Part shown: positions 1-6,776 of the stretch, piece after piece
Position numbering within the stretch: the first letter of the stretch is position 1
Layout of the letters: each line of letters begins with the position of its first letter
Assembly: GCA_964619885.1 (NCBI GenBank)
Contig: CAZUGA010000075.1
Span: forward strand, 1 to 8,883
Direction: 5' to 3'
DNA length: 8,883 nt
Source of the DNA: CAZUGA01 sp964619885
GTDB taxonomy: Bacteria > Pseudomonadota > Gammaproteobacteria > Methylococcales > UBA1147
Notes under the pieces: generated by a model
Databases searched by the model: none
The model's input: only the letters and a program-made list of their open reading frames with translations
Told to the model about the DNA's origin: nothing
Position numbers and translations under genes: made by a program

Positions 1-52
1 AAACTCGGTATTCGATTGTTCCAAAACAAAACGTTTCATTTTTCACCGGATG
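1..52. other. Left flank outside the insertion sequence
   Basis: These 52 bases lie outside the element's left tip. No recognisable coding motif, promoter or RNA can be assigned. All plus-strand frames are open here by virtue of the short length, and none shows a family signature. Confidence 0.3.
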
Positions 53-66
53 GGTAACGGTGTCCG
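53..66 (+). repeat. Left terminal inverted repeat of the IS4-family element
   Basis: GGTAACGGTGTCCG is the exact reverse complement of 1586-1599. It marks the left tip of the element and is the expected transposase binding and cleavage end. Confidence 0.85.
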
Positions 67-252
67 TAATCATATATAGAAGAGTAAGTATCGATCCAAT
101 GAGGGAGGGCAAGGGAGCCACAACCGGGGTAAATAATCAAATTTCCATTGTTAATGATACTGATAAGATAAGGTGATCAGTGAGATGCAGAGGCGGTATA
201 AGAATTTAAAATAGTTCAAAAAAAGCTTGACAAGCTGGATAATATGCGTTTG

Positions 253-270
253 TGTTATACTATTTATAAT
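253..270 (+). promoter_or_regulatory. Probable transposase promoter region
   Basis: Two -10-like elements lie shortly before the transposase start. One is an extended -10, TG-T-TATACT, at 253-261. The other is a perfect TATAAT at 265-270. A consensus TTGACA sits at 227-232, but the spacing to either -10 is too long (23 or 32 bases) for a standard pair, so the extended -10 is the more credible core. No Shine-Dalgarno sequence precedes the ATG at 291, which fits the weak translation usual for transposases. Assignment is by motif only. Confidence 0.4.
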
Positions 271-290
271 CAATAACTTACGCTAAATAA

Positions 291-1577
291 ATGTCAAAAA
301 GATTAGATTCTCTACAATCTGTGCTACTGAATGATACCGTTTTGAACGAATGGTTTTTACCATTGCAGAAATCCTTAGATAAAGTACGCTATTCACGCCA
401 GCGATTTTCTACACTCTCGGCTGAGTTCTTTATTTTATTGGGTTGCTTACGTCAGCTACAGGGAATGAAAACACTGAGAGAACAAATACAATCGCTGTTT
501 GATCTTGATGAGTACTCTGAGAAAGTGCCATTAGCCCGATCAACCTGGTCGGACGCATTGGCCAATACACATCGCGCTAAAATTCTGCGGGAAGCCGTTC
601 ACGTATTGGTTGCTTCGGCTCGAAACGAGCTGCCCGATAGATTTGCTGAAATAAAAGAACTCGGGGCACGGCCACTCTATGCGCTAGATGCAACCTATCA
701 AACGGAATCCAGTCATTACCAACCGATTTATCCACGTGACGGTGGCACCGATAATAGTAAAGGGCATATGGCACTGACAACCTATGATATGCGCGCGGGC
801 ATTGCCATCGATACGTGTACGGAAACGGCATCCATTGATGAAATGCGTTTTGTCAAAGAAGGCTGGATAGCCAAACACTGGACATGCCAGAAAAATGCGA
901 TTTATGTGGTCGATCGTGCCTTTATTGAAGCACGTTATTGGGATCAACGTAAAACAAACTATGGCGCTAGCGTTATTACCCGGATGAAATCCGTTTTTAA
1001 GTATCACGTTCTTGAAGAAACGCCGCTAGCCGCCACGTCCATTAACGAAGGTGTCGTATGGGATAAACTGATTCAACTTAAATGTTCAAAACAAATCTGG
1101 CGGTTAATAAAGTTTAAGGCACCGGATGGCAAAGTCTATGAATATCTGAGTAATGATTTTGCATTAACCCCTGGAATGATAGCCTTTATGTATCATAGAC
1201 GTTGGGATGAAGAAAAGTATTTTGATAATTACAAAACCGATATGGCCAATTCAAAAGCCTGGGGGAAATCGCCCATTGCTATTGAGCAGCAAGCCCTTTT
1301 AGGTTTGGTGACGCATCTTTTGATGCGACTGTTTCTGCAGACCAAAGGACAAGAGATGGGGCTAGAGGAAGATCATAAAACACAACAGAAAAGGCAGGAG
1401 AAAAAAGAATCGGATTACAGGATGAACGGGGTGGGTAATTATATTCGGGCCTTTTTCAAGAAACTCTCGAAAATCACCAAACAGGCCTGGCGATTCTTAA
1501 AGAACTGTTTTCTTAAAAAAAGCTCCCCGACGCTCTTTGAGCGCAAGCTTCGGCCTGCTTTGGTGGCGTACCTTTGA
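291..1577 (+). CDS. IS4-family DDE transposase
   Basis: This 428-aa protein catalyses cut-and-paste movement of the surrounding element. The RNase H-like DDE triad can be read directly. The first Asp is D133 in LYALDATYQTE, the second is D208 in IYVVDRAF, and the Glu is E308 within YHRRWDEEKYFDNYK. The last segment gives the complete IS4 signature Y-x2-R-x3-E-x6-K as Y301, R304, E308 and K315. A beta-strand-rich insertion of about 100 residues between D208 and E308 also fits the family. The C-terminus, after about residue 355, is strongly basic (KRQEKKE and further Lys/Arg-rich helices) and could bind DNA. Length is normal for the family, and no frameshift or internal stop is present. The ATG is accepted although no ribosome binding site is visible, because the N-terminal residues already look like the family's helical domain. 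The IS name cannot be given without a database search. Confidence 0.93.
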   Translation: MSKRLDSLQSVLLNDTVLNEWFLPLQKSLDKVRYSRQRFSTLSAEFFILLGCLRQLQGMKTLREQIQSLFDLDEYSEKVPLARSTWSDALANTHRAKILREAVHVLVASARNELPDRFAEIKELGARPLYALDATYQTESSHYQPIYPRDGGTDNSKGHMALTTYDMRAGIAIDTCTETASIDEMRFVKEGWIAKHWTCQKNAIYVVDRAFIEARYWDQRKTNYGASVITRMKSVFKYHVLEETPLAATSINEGVVWDKLIQLKCSKQIWRLIKFKAPDGKVYEYLSNDFALTPGMIAFMYHRRWDEEKYFDNYKTDMANSKAWGKSPIAIEQQALLGLVTHLLMRLFLQTKGQEMGLEEDHKTQQKRQEKKESDYRMNGVGNYIRAFFKKLSKITKQAWRFLKNCFLKKSSPTLFERKLRPALVAYL

Positions 1578-1585
1578 TTAAATGT

Positions 1586-1599
1586 CGGACACCGTTACC
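1586..1599 (-). repeat. Right terminal inverted repeat of the IS4-family element
   Basis: CGGACACCGTTACC is the exact reverse complement of 53-66. It starts 9 bases after the transposase stop codon, a spacing typical of compact insertion sequences. Confidence 0.85.
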
Positions 1600-1681
1600 T
1601 GGCGGGTGACTCGACACAGGCGTCTATTATAACGTATAGTTCGTTCTTTATCAGTGCTTTACACCCATTTATCCGGGACTG

Positions 1682-1921
1682 TTGTCACGGATTCAGGTCC
1701 TATTCAAAAACCACGGAGAATATCAGTTCACAACTATTTCTATAGATGGTACGGACGGACGCTTACTCATTAACTCCATAGGTACCTGGTCGATAATAAA
1801 GCGCTATTTACGGCAATGGAAACTCATTGACAACATCGCAATCAACTCTCCTGGGATTTATTTTATATTCCGAAAAATAAGGTCAACCGATGAAGCCACA
1901 ATAAACTGGAAAAATTATTGA
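1682..1921 (+). CDS. Doubtful small hypothetical protein (79 aa, TTG start)
   Basis: I do not recognise this frame. It would start at TTG. The frame is open back to a stop at 1637-1639 but offers no ATG or GTG with a ribosome binding site. The predicted peptide has a mixed, globular-looking composition, with segments such as TISIDGTDGRLLINSIGTWS and SPGIYFIFRK. The latter loosely recalls the GIY strand of GIY-YIG nucleases, but the second half of that motif is missing, so I do not assign the family. It begins about 80 bases beyond the right end of the insertion sequence and could be the tail of a gene disrupted by past rearrangement. It could also be a chance open frame. Its codons lead nowhere into the next gene. 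Confidence 0.25.
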   Translation: MSRIQVLFKNHGEYQFTTISIDGTDGRLLINSIGTWSIIKRYLRQWKLIDNIAINSPGIYFIFRKIRSTDEATINWKNY

Positions 1922-1948
1922 TCACTAACTAACCTTAAAACAAAAACC

Positions 1949-1966
1949 AGCTTAGATTCATAAGCT
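1949..1966. repeat. Short inverted repeat abutting the operon -35 box
   Basis: AGCTTA (1949-1954) and TAAGCT (1961-1966) are perfect inverted repeats around a 6-base centre. The right arm ends immediately before a TTGACA. That position suits a dimeric regulator's operator. It could also form a weak hairpin, but it is AT-rich, with no following T-tract, so a terminator is unlikely. Confidence 0.35.
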
Positions 1967-1995
1967 TTGACAAATAATGCTTGATCCGCTAATAA
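1967..1995 (+). promoter_or_regulatory. Candidate sigma-70 promoter of the sensory operon
   Basis: A perfect -35 hexamer TTGACA at 1967-1972 is followed, after 17 bases, by TAATAA at 1990-1995. This is a poor but AT-rich -10 with 3 of 6 consensus positions. An alternative -10, TACAAT at 2020-2025, has no good -35. Transcription from here would give a leader of about 75-80 bases before the ATG at 2079. No other promoter-like pair is visible in the intergenic stretch, and the downstream genes have no space for their own promoters. Confidence 0.4.
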
Positions 1996-2068
1996 CGAGG
2001 TTAAGTCAAAAACCCGCTATACAATTTGTGAAAAGTCCAGGCTAGCCGACACCGAACTTCACTGCCCC

Positions 2069-2073
2069 AGGGA
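2069..2073 (+). promoter_or_regulatory. Ribosome binding site of the beta-barrel gene
   Basis: AGGGA lies 5 bases before the ATG at 2079. It is the clearest Shine-Dalgarno sequence in the operon and fixes the start of its first gene. Confidence 0.6.
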
Positions 2074-2078
2074 ATAAC

Positions 2079-3167
2079 ATGACTATCACTAACCGATACG
2101 AGTTCCGACTGGAATCATGGCGGGTGCATTATCTGGGAGTAGCATTTTTGCTGATGTTCAACCCTAACTACGGCCAATGCAGCGATTTCTCCTGGGACCT
2201 GATGCTATTTCCCCATTCGCAGGGTATCTTTCGCTTGGACAATTCAGATCAATCCAATCCAACTAGCGAAGAATTCGTACCAGGAATCAATATCTTTGGG
2301 TCACTAAGTTTCGGCTCTTTTCACCTTCTGGGGGAGTATTTTCTGGACCAGGAAGAACAGGAACTTGAACGCATGCAGATTGGCTGGAACTCGGATACTG
2401 TAGCACTCTGGCTGGGGCGCGTACATAATCCAACCGGTTATTGGAACACCCAGTTTCACCACGGACTGTATTTTCAGACCAGTATCAGCCGCCCAGGTAT
2501 CGTTGAATATGAAGACGAAGGGGGACTCCTACCCTCACATTTGTCGGGATTGTTATTAACTCTGAACCAACCGGTCGACGATGGCTTATTACAATTAACG
2601 TTGACGCTGGGAATCGGCCCCGAATACTCAGACCAGCTGGAAACCTGGAATCTTCTCAAACCCAATCAAGCAACCCACGGAAGGGGGATTACGGCCAGAC
2701 TCAATTACCAACCGAAACAATTTTACCCCACCGAGTTTGGTCTGGCGGGCGGCTACTACAAAATCCCCGCTTCATCCCCTAACCTTACGACGATTCACCA
2801 GTGGATATTCAGTCTTTATGGTAACTGGCAGCAAGACCGCCTGCGGATCATTGCTGCAGGCTATTTGGTGAACAATCGACTCGAACGGCCTTCGAATCAC
2901 CAATTCAGTACTTTTTTTAATGCCTATTTACAGCCTGAATTTCGAGCTGCCGATGCTTGGACACTCTACGGCCGGGTAGAGGGGACCCTGGGAGAGAACG
3001 GCCCTTATCAACAGCTATTCCCGGATTACGTCCAAAATCGGATTCTCGGTGGCCTACGATTCGGCGTTTACGCCGAAAACGCATTAACCCTGGAAGTCGC
3101 TAGAACCACGATAAATAACGATTCTTTTGCGCAAATCACGTTGCAGTGGAGTGCACTTTTCGAATGA
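2079..3167 (+). CDS. Predicted outer-membrane beta-barrel (porin-like) protein
   Basis: This 362-aa protein has no recognised enzyme motif. The N-terminus has a polar, Arg-containing stretch followed by a hydrophobic core at about residues 18-28 (YLGVAFLLMF), read as a signal peptide cleaved near residues 31-36. C34 is not in a lipobox. The mature part is dominated by alternating polar/apolar segments rich in aromatics and Gly, such as GINIFGSLSFGSFHLLGEYF, TVALWLGRV, FGLAGGYYKI and LYGRVEGTL. Turns between them contain Asn, Pro and Gly. It ends in the strand-like ITLQWSALFE, although the last residue is Glu rather than the usual Phe. The pattern suggests a barrel of roughly 12-16 strands in the outer membrane. 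It is the first gene of the operon, preceded by a good ribosome binding site. Its stop overlaps the next start in ATGA, implying coupled synthesis with the periplasmic binding-domain protein. A role in delivering or displaying a ligand to that protein and the kinase is inference. Confidence 0.7.
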   Translation: MTITNRYEFRLESWRVHYLGVAFLLMFNPNYGQCSDFSWDLMLFPHSQGIFRLDNSDQSNPTSEEFVPGINIFGSLSFGSFHLLGEYFLDQEEQELERMQIGWNSDTVALWLGRVHNPTGYWNTQFHHGLYFQTSISRPGIVEYEDEGGLLPSHLSGLLLTLNQPVDDGLLQLTLTLGIGPEYSDQLETWNLLKPNQATHGRGITARLNYQPKQFYPTEFGLAGGYYKIPASSPNLTTIHQWIFSLYGNWQQDRLRIIAAGYLVNNRLERPSNHQFSTFFNAYLQPEFRAADAWTLYGRVEGTLGENGPYQQLFPDYVQNRILGGLRFGVYAENALTLEVARTTINNDSFAQITLQWSALFE

Positions 3168-3628
3168 AGCGCGTCCACTATGCGGTGATCGGACTGGTTT
3201 TGAATAGTCTAGCCGCATCCACTGTTCTCGCCGTTAAAGCTGAACCCGAGGCATTGGTTTTGGTGACCGCCAATAACATCCATATCGATCAGATTTCGAC
3301 CAAGGAGGTACGAAAACTATTTCTTGGACTGCCGATCTCCCGTGAAGAACACACGCTGGTCGCAATTGCCAATAACAGCGACCCGAAGCTGATACAGGTC
3401 TTCCTTCAGAAAGTGATATTTATGTCCGAGCACATGTACAAGCGGCAATTACAGCTGAGAAGATTTCAATCCGGAAATCGCCGGATAGAAGGAATCAAGC
3501 AAATAGATCAACTGGTTCGCATTCTCGAAGATACGCCCTATTCGCTCACCTATATGTGGTCCAAAACGGCAAAAAGTTTTAACCAGCTACACATCTTGAA
3601 AACACTATGGGTTTTTCCAAGCAATTAA
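3164..3628 (+). CDS. Small periplasmic PstS-like substrate-binding domain protein
   Basis: I place the start at the ATG at 3164, which overlaps the previous stop as ATGA and gives 154 aa, rather than the in-frame ATG at 3146. The 3164 start puts a textbook signal peptide at the very N-terminus: a KR n-region, a hydrophobic core at residues 7-22 and cleavage after A23 or A26. A GGAG lies 12 bases upstream. The mature protein resembles the first lobe of phosphate-binding PstS-type proteins. It has the strand VLVTANN, then IDQISTKEVRKLFLGLP (compare the family's S-x-x-E-x-x-x-I-F-x-G pattern), a variable loop, a helix LIQVFLQKVIF and a late segment SLTYMW where the family has an IGY-like motif. 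It is half the length of true PstS, and no Pst transport genes accompany it. Its neighbours suggest it is a sensory subunit rather than a transport protein. The ligand is unknown, and phosphate should not be assumed. Confidence 0.72.
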   Translation: MKRVHYAVIGLVLNSLAASTVLAVKAEPEALVLVTANNIHIDQISTKEVRKLFLGLPISREEHTLVAIANNSDPKLIQVFLQKVIFMSEHMYKRQLQLRRFQSGNRRIEGIKQIDQLVRILEDTPYSLTYMWSKTAKSFNQLHILKTLWVFPSN

Positions 3629-5550
3629 TCGACTATTCGAACAGCTTTACCGCCCGGATGATATCGGGTGTGATTTTGATTCAGTTGTCGTCAATTCCCG
3701 TCATGGTCTTTGGTTTTTTCCTGCTCATTGAAAAAAACTACCAGGAGACCTTCGTCAATCAGGTGCGATCCGACTCCTTTTGGCTCGCCAAAATAATCCA
3801 ACCGGTTATTGTTGACACCAATCAAGACCGCCTGGCTTCAATACTCGAAGAAGTACTTTTAAACGGCGACATCGTTTACGCACAGGTTATCGAGAACAAT
3901 GGCAAGCCGGTCATCACAAGGACCTTTTTCGACGACCAGCACCCACTACAATACTACGAGGATTTCTATTTCGGCCAGCACAATGATGACATTTATTTTG
4001 TTTCCCTGCCCATCAACGAGGATGGCGCCGCATTTTCCGGCACAATCCGACTCGGGTATGACGAATCGCCACTCCAAGAACTGATTGTCACCTCGTATGT
4101 TCGAGGATTCGCGATTGCCGGGGTTTATACCGCAGCAATGTTGATTTTAGTGATCTGGTATGGTCGGCGCATAACGAAACCGATACAGAAAATTCAAGAA
4201 ATGGCGCAACTCGTTGCCTCAGGTGGCGAACCCAACGATTTTCACGTCAATTCAAAAATCACAGAATTTAGAAATCTTTCCGGCGATCTTCATCGCATGA
4301 GCGTAGCACTGGTCGCAAAAACCCGTGAAGCCAATGAACGTGAAATTCGTCTTCGAACCATTATGGATCATGCCGCGGAAGGAATTGTCGTCCTTAATGA
4401 TCGATTATGTATTGAGTCCTGCAACCCTGCAGTGGAACGTGATTTCGGCTACCCTGCAAATGAATTGGTCGGGCACCCGATCACCCGTTTAGTCCCGGAA
4501 CTGGAAGCCGAAGCCGGTAGTCGGGGCTTGACACTTCATCAAAAACCCCTCTCCGAAACAGAACAGTCATTAGCCCATGAAGCCACCGGATCTCGAAAAA
4601 ACGGAACGAATTTCCGTCTGGAAATCACCATCGGTTACGCTGATGCAGGTGATAACCGGCTGTTTACGCTAATTATCCAGGATATAACCGAACGCAAACG
4701 TTTAGACGAAAAAAACAGTGTTTCAGAAAAAATGGAAGCGGTCGGGCGACTCGCGGCAGGCATCGCTCATGAAATCAACACGCCGACTCAATATGTACGC
4801 GATAATACCAATTTTACCAAAGAATCTGTGGCAACGCTGTTTCAGCTTATAGATGGTTACCGGGAATTGACCCAGTCTGCCGCTATCGAGCCGCTGACAA
4901 GTGATCAGATTAACCAGGCGAAAGTAGGATTGCAAGAAGCTGAATTTGATTATCTGAAAGATGAATTACCCTCGGCCCTGGACCAGTCCTTAGACGGTTT
5001 GCAACAAATTTCCGAGATTGTCCGGGCAATAAAGGAGTTTTCCCATCCGGGACAGATCGACAGACAGGTAGTGGATATCAATCGCGTCGTAGAAAACGCC
5101 GTCAAAGTTTGCAAAAGCGAGTGGAAATATACTGCAGAGATGCAACTCAATCTTGATTCCGGTTTACCGGACATAGAATGCTATCCCTCGATGATTGGAC
5201 AATCCATCATCAACCTGGTGATCAACGCCGCCCATGCGATCGAAGAACAGGGTACAGACACCAGCGATCCGGGACTGATTAAAGTGAGCACCCGTAAGGC
5301 TGGCGACCGAATCAGCATCGAAGTCGCTGATAATGGCGCTGGCATCAACGCCTCCGATCAGAAAAAGATTTTTGATCCGTTCTATACAACTAAAGCGCCT
5401 GGAAAAGGAACCGGGCAAGGCTTATCTTTAGTACGAACCATCGTAGTCGATCGACATGGGGGCGATCTTAAAGTTGAATCCGAGATTGCAAAAGGAACGC
5501 GCATTTTAATCGAAATCGATCAGACACCGCTCCGACAAGAAAAGGCCTGA
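3607..5550 (+). CDS. Membrane-bound sensor histidine kinase (periplasmic sensor-HAMP-PAS-HisKA-HATPase)
   Basis: This 647-aa kinase is the only one in the operon and probably phosphorylates both regulators that follow. A transmembrane helix spans about residues 18-41. A periplasmic domain at 42-165 has the size and strand pattern of a single Cache-like sensor. A second helix lies at 167-186, followed by HAMP at about 187-240. A PAS domain at about 247-365 includes MDHAAEGIVVLND and ends at the typical DITERKR. The phospho-acceptor is H388 in GIAHEINTPTQYV. The HisKA hairpin is long (about 372-485), as in the HEINTP subclass. The ATPase shows the N box with N540 (INLVINAAHAI), G1 DNGAGI at 575-580, F box FDPFYTTK at 589-596 and G2 GKGTGQGLSL at 599-608, all intact. 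The start overlaps the preceding gene by 22 bases. The Met at residue 18 would begin inside the first helix and is less likely. No receiver domain is fused. Confidence 0.93.
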   Translation: MGFSKQLIDYSNSFTARMISGVILIQLSSIPVMVFGFFLLIEKNYQETFVNQVRSDSFWLAKIIQPVIVDTNQDRLASILEEVLLNGDIVYAQVIENNGKPVITRTFFDDQHPLQYYEDFYFGQHNDDIYFVSLPINEDGAAFSGTIRLGYDESPLQELIVTSYVRGFAIAGVYTAAMLILVIWYGRRITKPIQKIQEMAQLVASGGEPNDFHVNSKITEFRNLSGDLHRMSVALVAKTREANEREIRLRTIMDHAAEGIVVLNDRLCIESCNPAVERDFGYPANELVGHPITRLVPELEAEAGSRGLTLHQKPLSETEQSLAHEATGSRKNGTNFRLEITIGYADAGDNRLFTLIIQDITERKRLDEKNSVSEKMEAVGRLAAGIAHEINTPTQYVRDNTNFTKESVATLFQLIDGYRELTQSAAIEPLTSDQINQAKVGLQEAEFDYLKDELPSALDQSLDGLQQISEIVRAIKEFSHPGQIDRQVVDINRVVENAVKVCKSEWKYTAEMQLNLDSGLPDIECYPSMIGQSIINLVINAAHAIEEQGTDTSDPGLIKVSTRKAGDRISIEVADNGAGINASDQKKIFDPFYTTKAPGKGTGQGLSLVRTIVVDRHGGDLKVESEIAKGTRILIEIDQTPLRQEKA

Positions 5551-5558
5551 GTACCGCA

Positions 5559-6776
5559 ATGAAAACTATACTCTTTGTCGACGATGAGCCCAATGTATTA
5601 CAGGGAATCCGGAGAATGTTCAGATCCGAAGGCAATGAATGGCGTGCGCATTACTGCAACGACCCGCATCAGGCTCTGAAGCTGCTTGATAAAGAGCAGT
5701 TTGACATTATTTTCTCAGATATACGGATGCCCTCGATGAACGGCATCGAATTGCTTACCCAAGTCAAAATCCGCCATCCGGATGTCGCCCGCATCGTGCT
5801 ATCTGGCTATGCCGACCGCAGCATATTGCTCAAATCAACAATGGTTTGCCATCAGTATCTAAGCAAACCCTGTGATATCGGTCAGATCGTAGCCACCGTT
5901 TCCCAGGTGTGTGCAATGCAAAACCTGGTACGCGATCCGGACCTGCGTATATTGGTTTCCGGAATCGGCAATCTGCCGAGCCTACCGGCTCTGTACCTTG
6001 AAATATTGGACGAAATTTCTTCTGATGATGGATCGATTCACGGGGCCGGCAAAATAATCGCCAAGGACGTCAATATGAGCGCCAAAATTCTGCAACTGGT
6101 CAATTCGTCTTTTTTTGGATTTCCTCGAAAAATCGATTCGATCCTCGAAGCGGTCAACTTTTTAGGCTTCGATCTGATTCGTTCGCTCGTCTTGGGCGAT
6201 AAAATATTTGCCTGTTTCGATAGCGGCCCGTCGATGATTGCTGACATAGAAAAAATATGGAGCGCAAGCATCAGGAGTAGTCACCTCGCCAACCAGCTTG
6301 CCCGCGAAGCCGGCCTGGATGATGCCGGTTGCAGCGCCACGCTCCTCGCGGGCATGCTTCAGGATATCGGAATTTCAATTCTGGCGAGTAACCGGCCTGA
6401 AAAATATTCCTCGATCACGCAAAACATCGATGATGAAGACAAGCCCCGCTGGCAGCGCGAACAGGCTGTATTTGGCCATTCGCATGCGGAAGTCGGCGCG
6501 TATCTATTAGCCTTATGGGGCTTTCCGGTTGAAATTGTCAACACCGTGAATTTCCATCATAGGCCATCGTCCGCTCCGGAGCCCGATCAATTCACTGCGC
6601 TTTCGGCAGTCTATATCGCCAACCTATTGTTGGCCGAATCGGCCATACCATTAGCCGAATATGAGATTCCCGACTATGATTATTTGAATAGTATTGGTGC
6701 CCTAGACTACTATTCCGAATGGAAAAAGAGCTTTCAGGAAGGCAAAGCAACGACAGAATCCGGACAACCCAAATGA
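5559..6776 (+). CDS. Response regulator with HDOD output domain
   Basis: This 405-aa cytoplasmic regulator begins 8 bases after the kinase stop. The receiver (about 1-120) is complete: acidic D8/D9 in FVDDE, phospho-acceptor D54 in FSDIRMPSMNG, S82 in VLSGYAD and K103 in YLSKPCD. An HDOD domain follows (about 130-335), with its N-terminal signature GIGNLPSLPALYLEIL, the helix DVNMSAKILQLVNSSFFG, and later GHSHAEVGAYLLALWGFP and HHRP. HDOD domains are relatives of HD phosphohydrolases that usually lack catalysis and act in signalling. Here even the residual HD pair is QD (MLQDIG, Q268 D269), so enzymatic activity is improbable. About 65 C-terminal residues after the domain are poorly defined. 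The gene has only a weak ribosome binding site (GAG 7 bases upstream), consistent with coupling. Its stop overlaps the next start. The partner it controls when phosphorylated is not visible. Confidence 0.9.
   Translation: MKTILFVDDEPNVLQGIRRMFRSEGNEWRAHYCNDPHQALKLLDKEQFDIIFSDIRMPSMNGIELLTQVKIRHPDVARIVLSGYADRSILLKSTMVCHQYLSKPCDIGQIVATVSQVCAMQNLVRDPDLRILVSGIGNLPSLPALYLEILDEISSDDGSIHGAGKIIAKDVNMSAKILQLVNSSFFGFPRKIDSILEAVNFLGFDLIRSLVLGDKIFACFDSGPSMIADIEKIWSASIRSSHLANQLAREAGLDDAGCSATLLAGMLQDIGISILASNRPEKYSSITQNIDDEDKPRWQREQAVFGHSHAEVGAYLLALWGFPVEIVNTVNFHHRPSSAPEPDQFTALSAVYIANLLLAESAIPLAEYEIPDYDYLNSIGALDYYSEWKKSFQEGKATTESGQPK

Larger units (their letters stand above)
53..1599 (+). mobile_element. 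IS4-family insertion sequence, complete, about 1.55 kb
   Basis: The boundaries are set by a perfect 14-bp inverted repeat, GGTAACGGTGTCCG at 53-66 and its reverse complement at 1586-1599. The repeat stops matching at the next base on both the outer and inner sides. Between the repeats lies one uninterrupted DDE transposase gene, so the element looks structurally intact and possibly mobile. IS4-family elements usually generate target duplications of roughly 7-13 bp. Here the 9 bases on each side (44-52 CACCGGATG, 1600-1608 TGGCGGGTG) match at only 5 positions, so no duplication can be claimed. The element lies about 480 bases upstream of the sensory operon and points the same way, but no outward promoter is evident at its right end. 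Confidence 0.85.
1600..2078. other. Stretch between the insertion sequence and the sensory operon
   Basis: This 479-base stretch contains the doubtful 1682-1921 frame, the inverted repeat at 1949-1966, the candidate operon promoter and the AGGGA ribosome binding site. I see no tRNA, riboswitch-like structure or strong GC-rich terminator. The segment 1600-1681 holds nothing assignable. Confidence 0.5.

Noticed and set aside
3..176. A 58-codon open plus-strand frame running from the window edge across the left end of the insertion sequence
   Set aside because: It crosses the terminal repeat, has no family signature and no supported start. It looks like a chance frame.
227..232. TTGACA as the -35 of the transposase promoter
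   Set aside because: Spacing to the nearest good -10 elements is 23 or 32 bases. An extended -10 at 253-261 explains the promoter better.
577..1007. Two minus-strand frames (577-831 and 684-1007) inside the transposase gene
   Set aside because: They are antisense to a well-supported DDE transposase and have no recognisable motifs. They are shadows.
1847..1885. GIY-YIG nuclease assignment for the small frame after the insertion sequence
   Set aside because: Only a GIY-like strand is seen. The YIG half and the catalytic Arg and Glu are absent.
2178..2180. Cys34 of the beta-barrel protein as a lipoprotein attachment site
   Set aside because: The preceding residues YGQ do not fit a lipobox, and the protein otherwise looks like a barrel.
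3146..3163. Upstream ATG as the start of the PstS-like protein
   Set aside because: It would place six extra residues (MECTFR) before a clean signal peptide and lengthen the overlap. The ATGA arrangement at 3164 fits coupling better.
4723..5418. Minus-strand frames within the kinase gene
   Set aside because: They are antisense to intact HisKA and ATPase motifs and show no independent protein signature.
6719..6772. Upstream in-frame ATG as the start of the EAL regulator
   Set aside because: The added 18 residues are polar and not part of the receiver fold. The ATGA overlap at 6773 is the normal operon arrangement.
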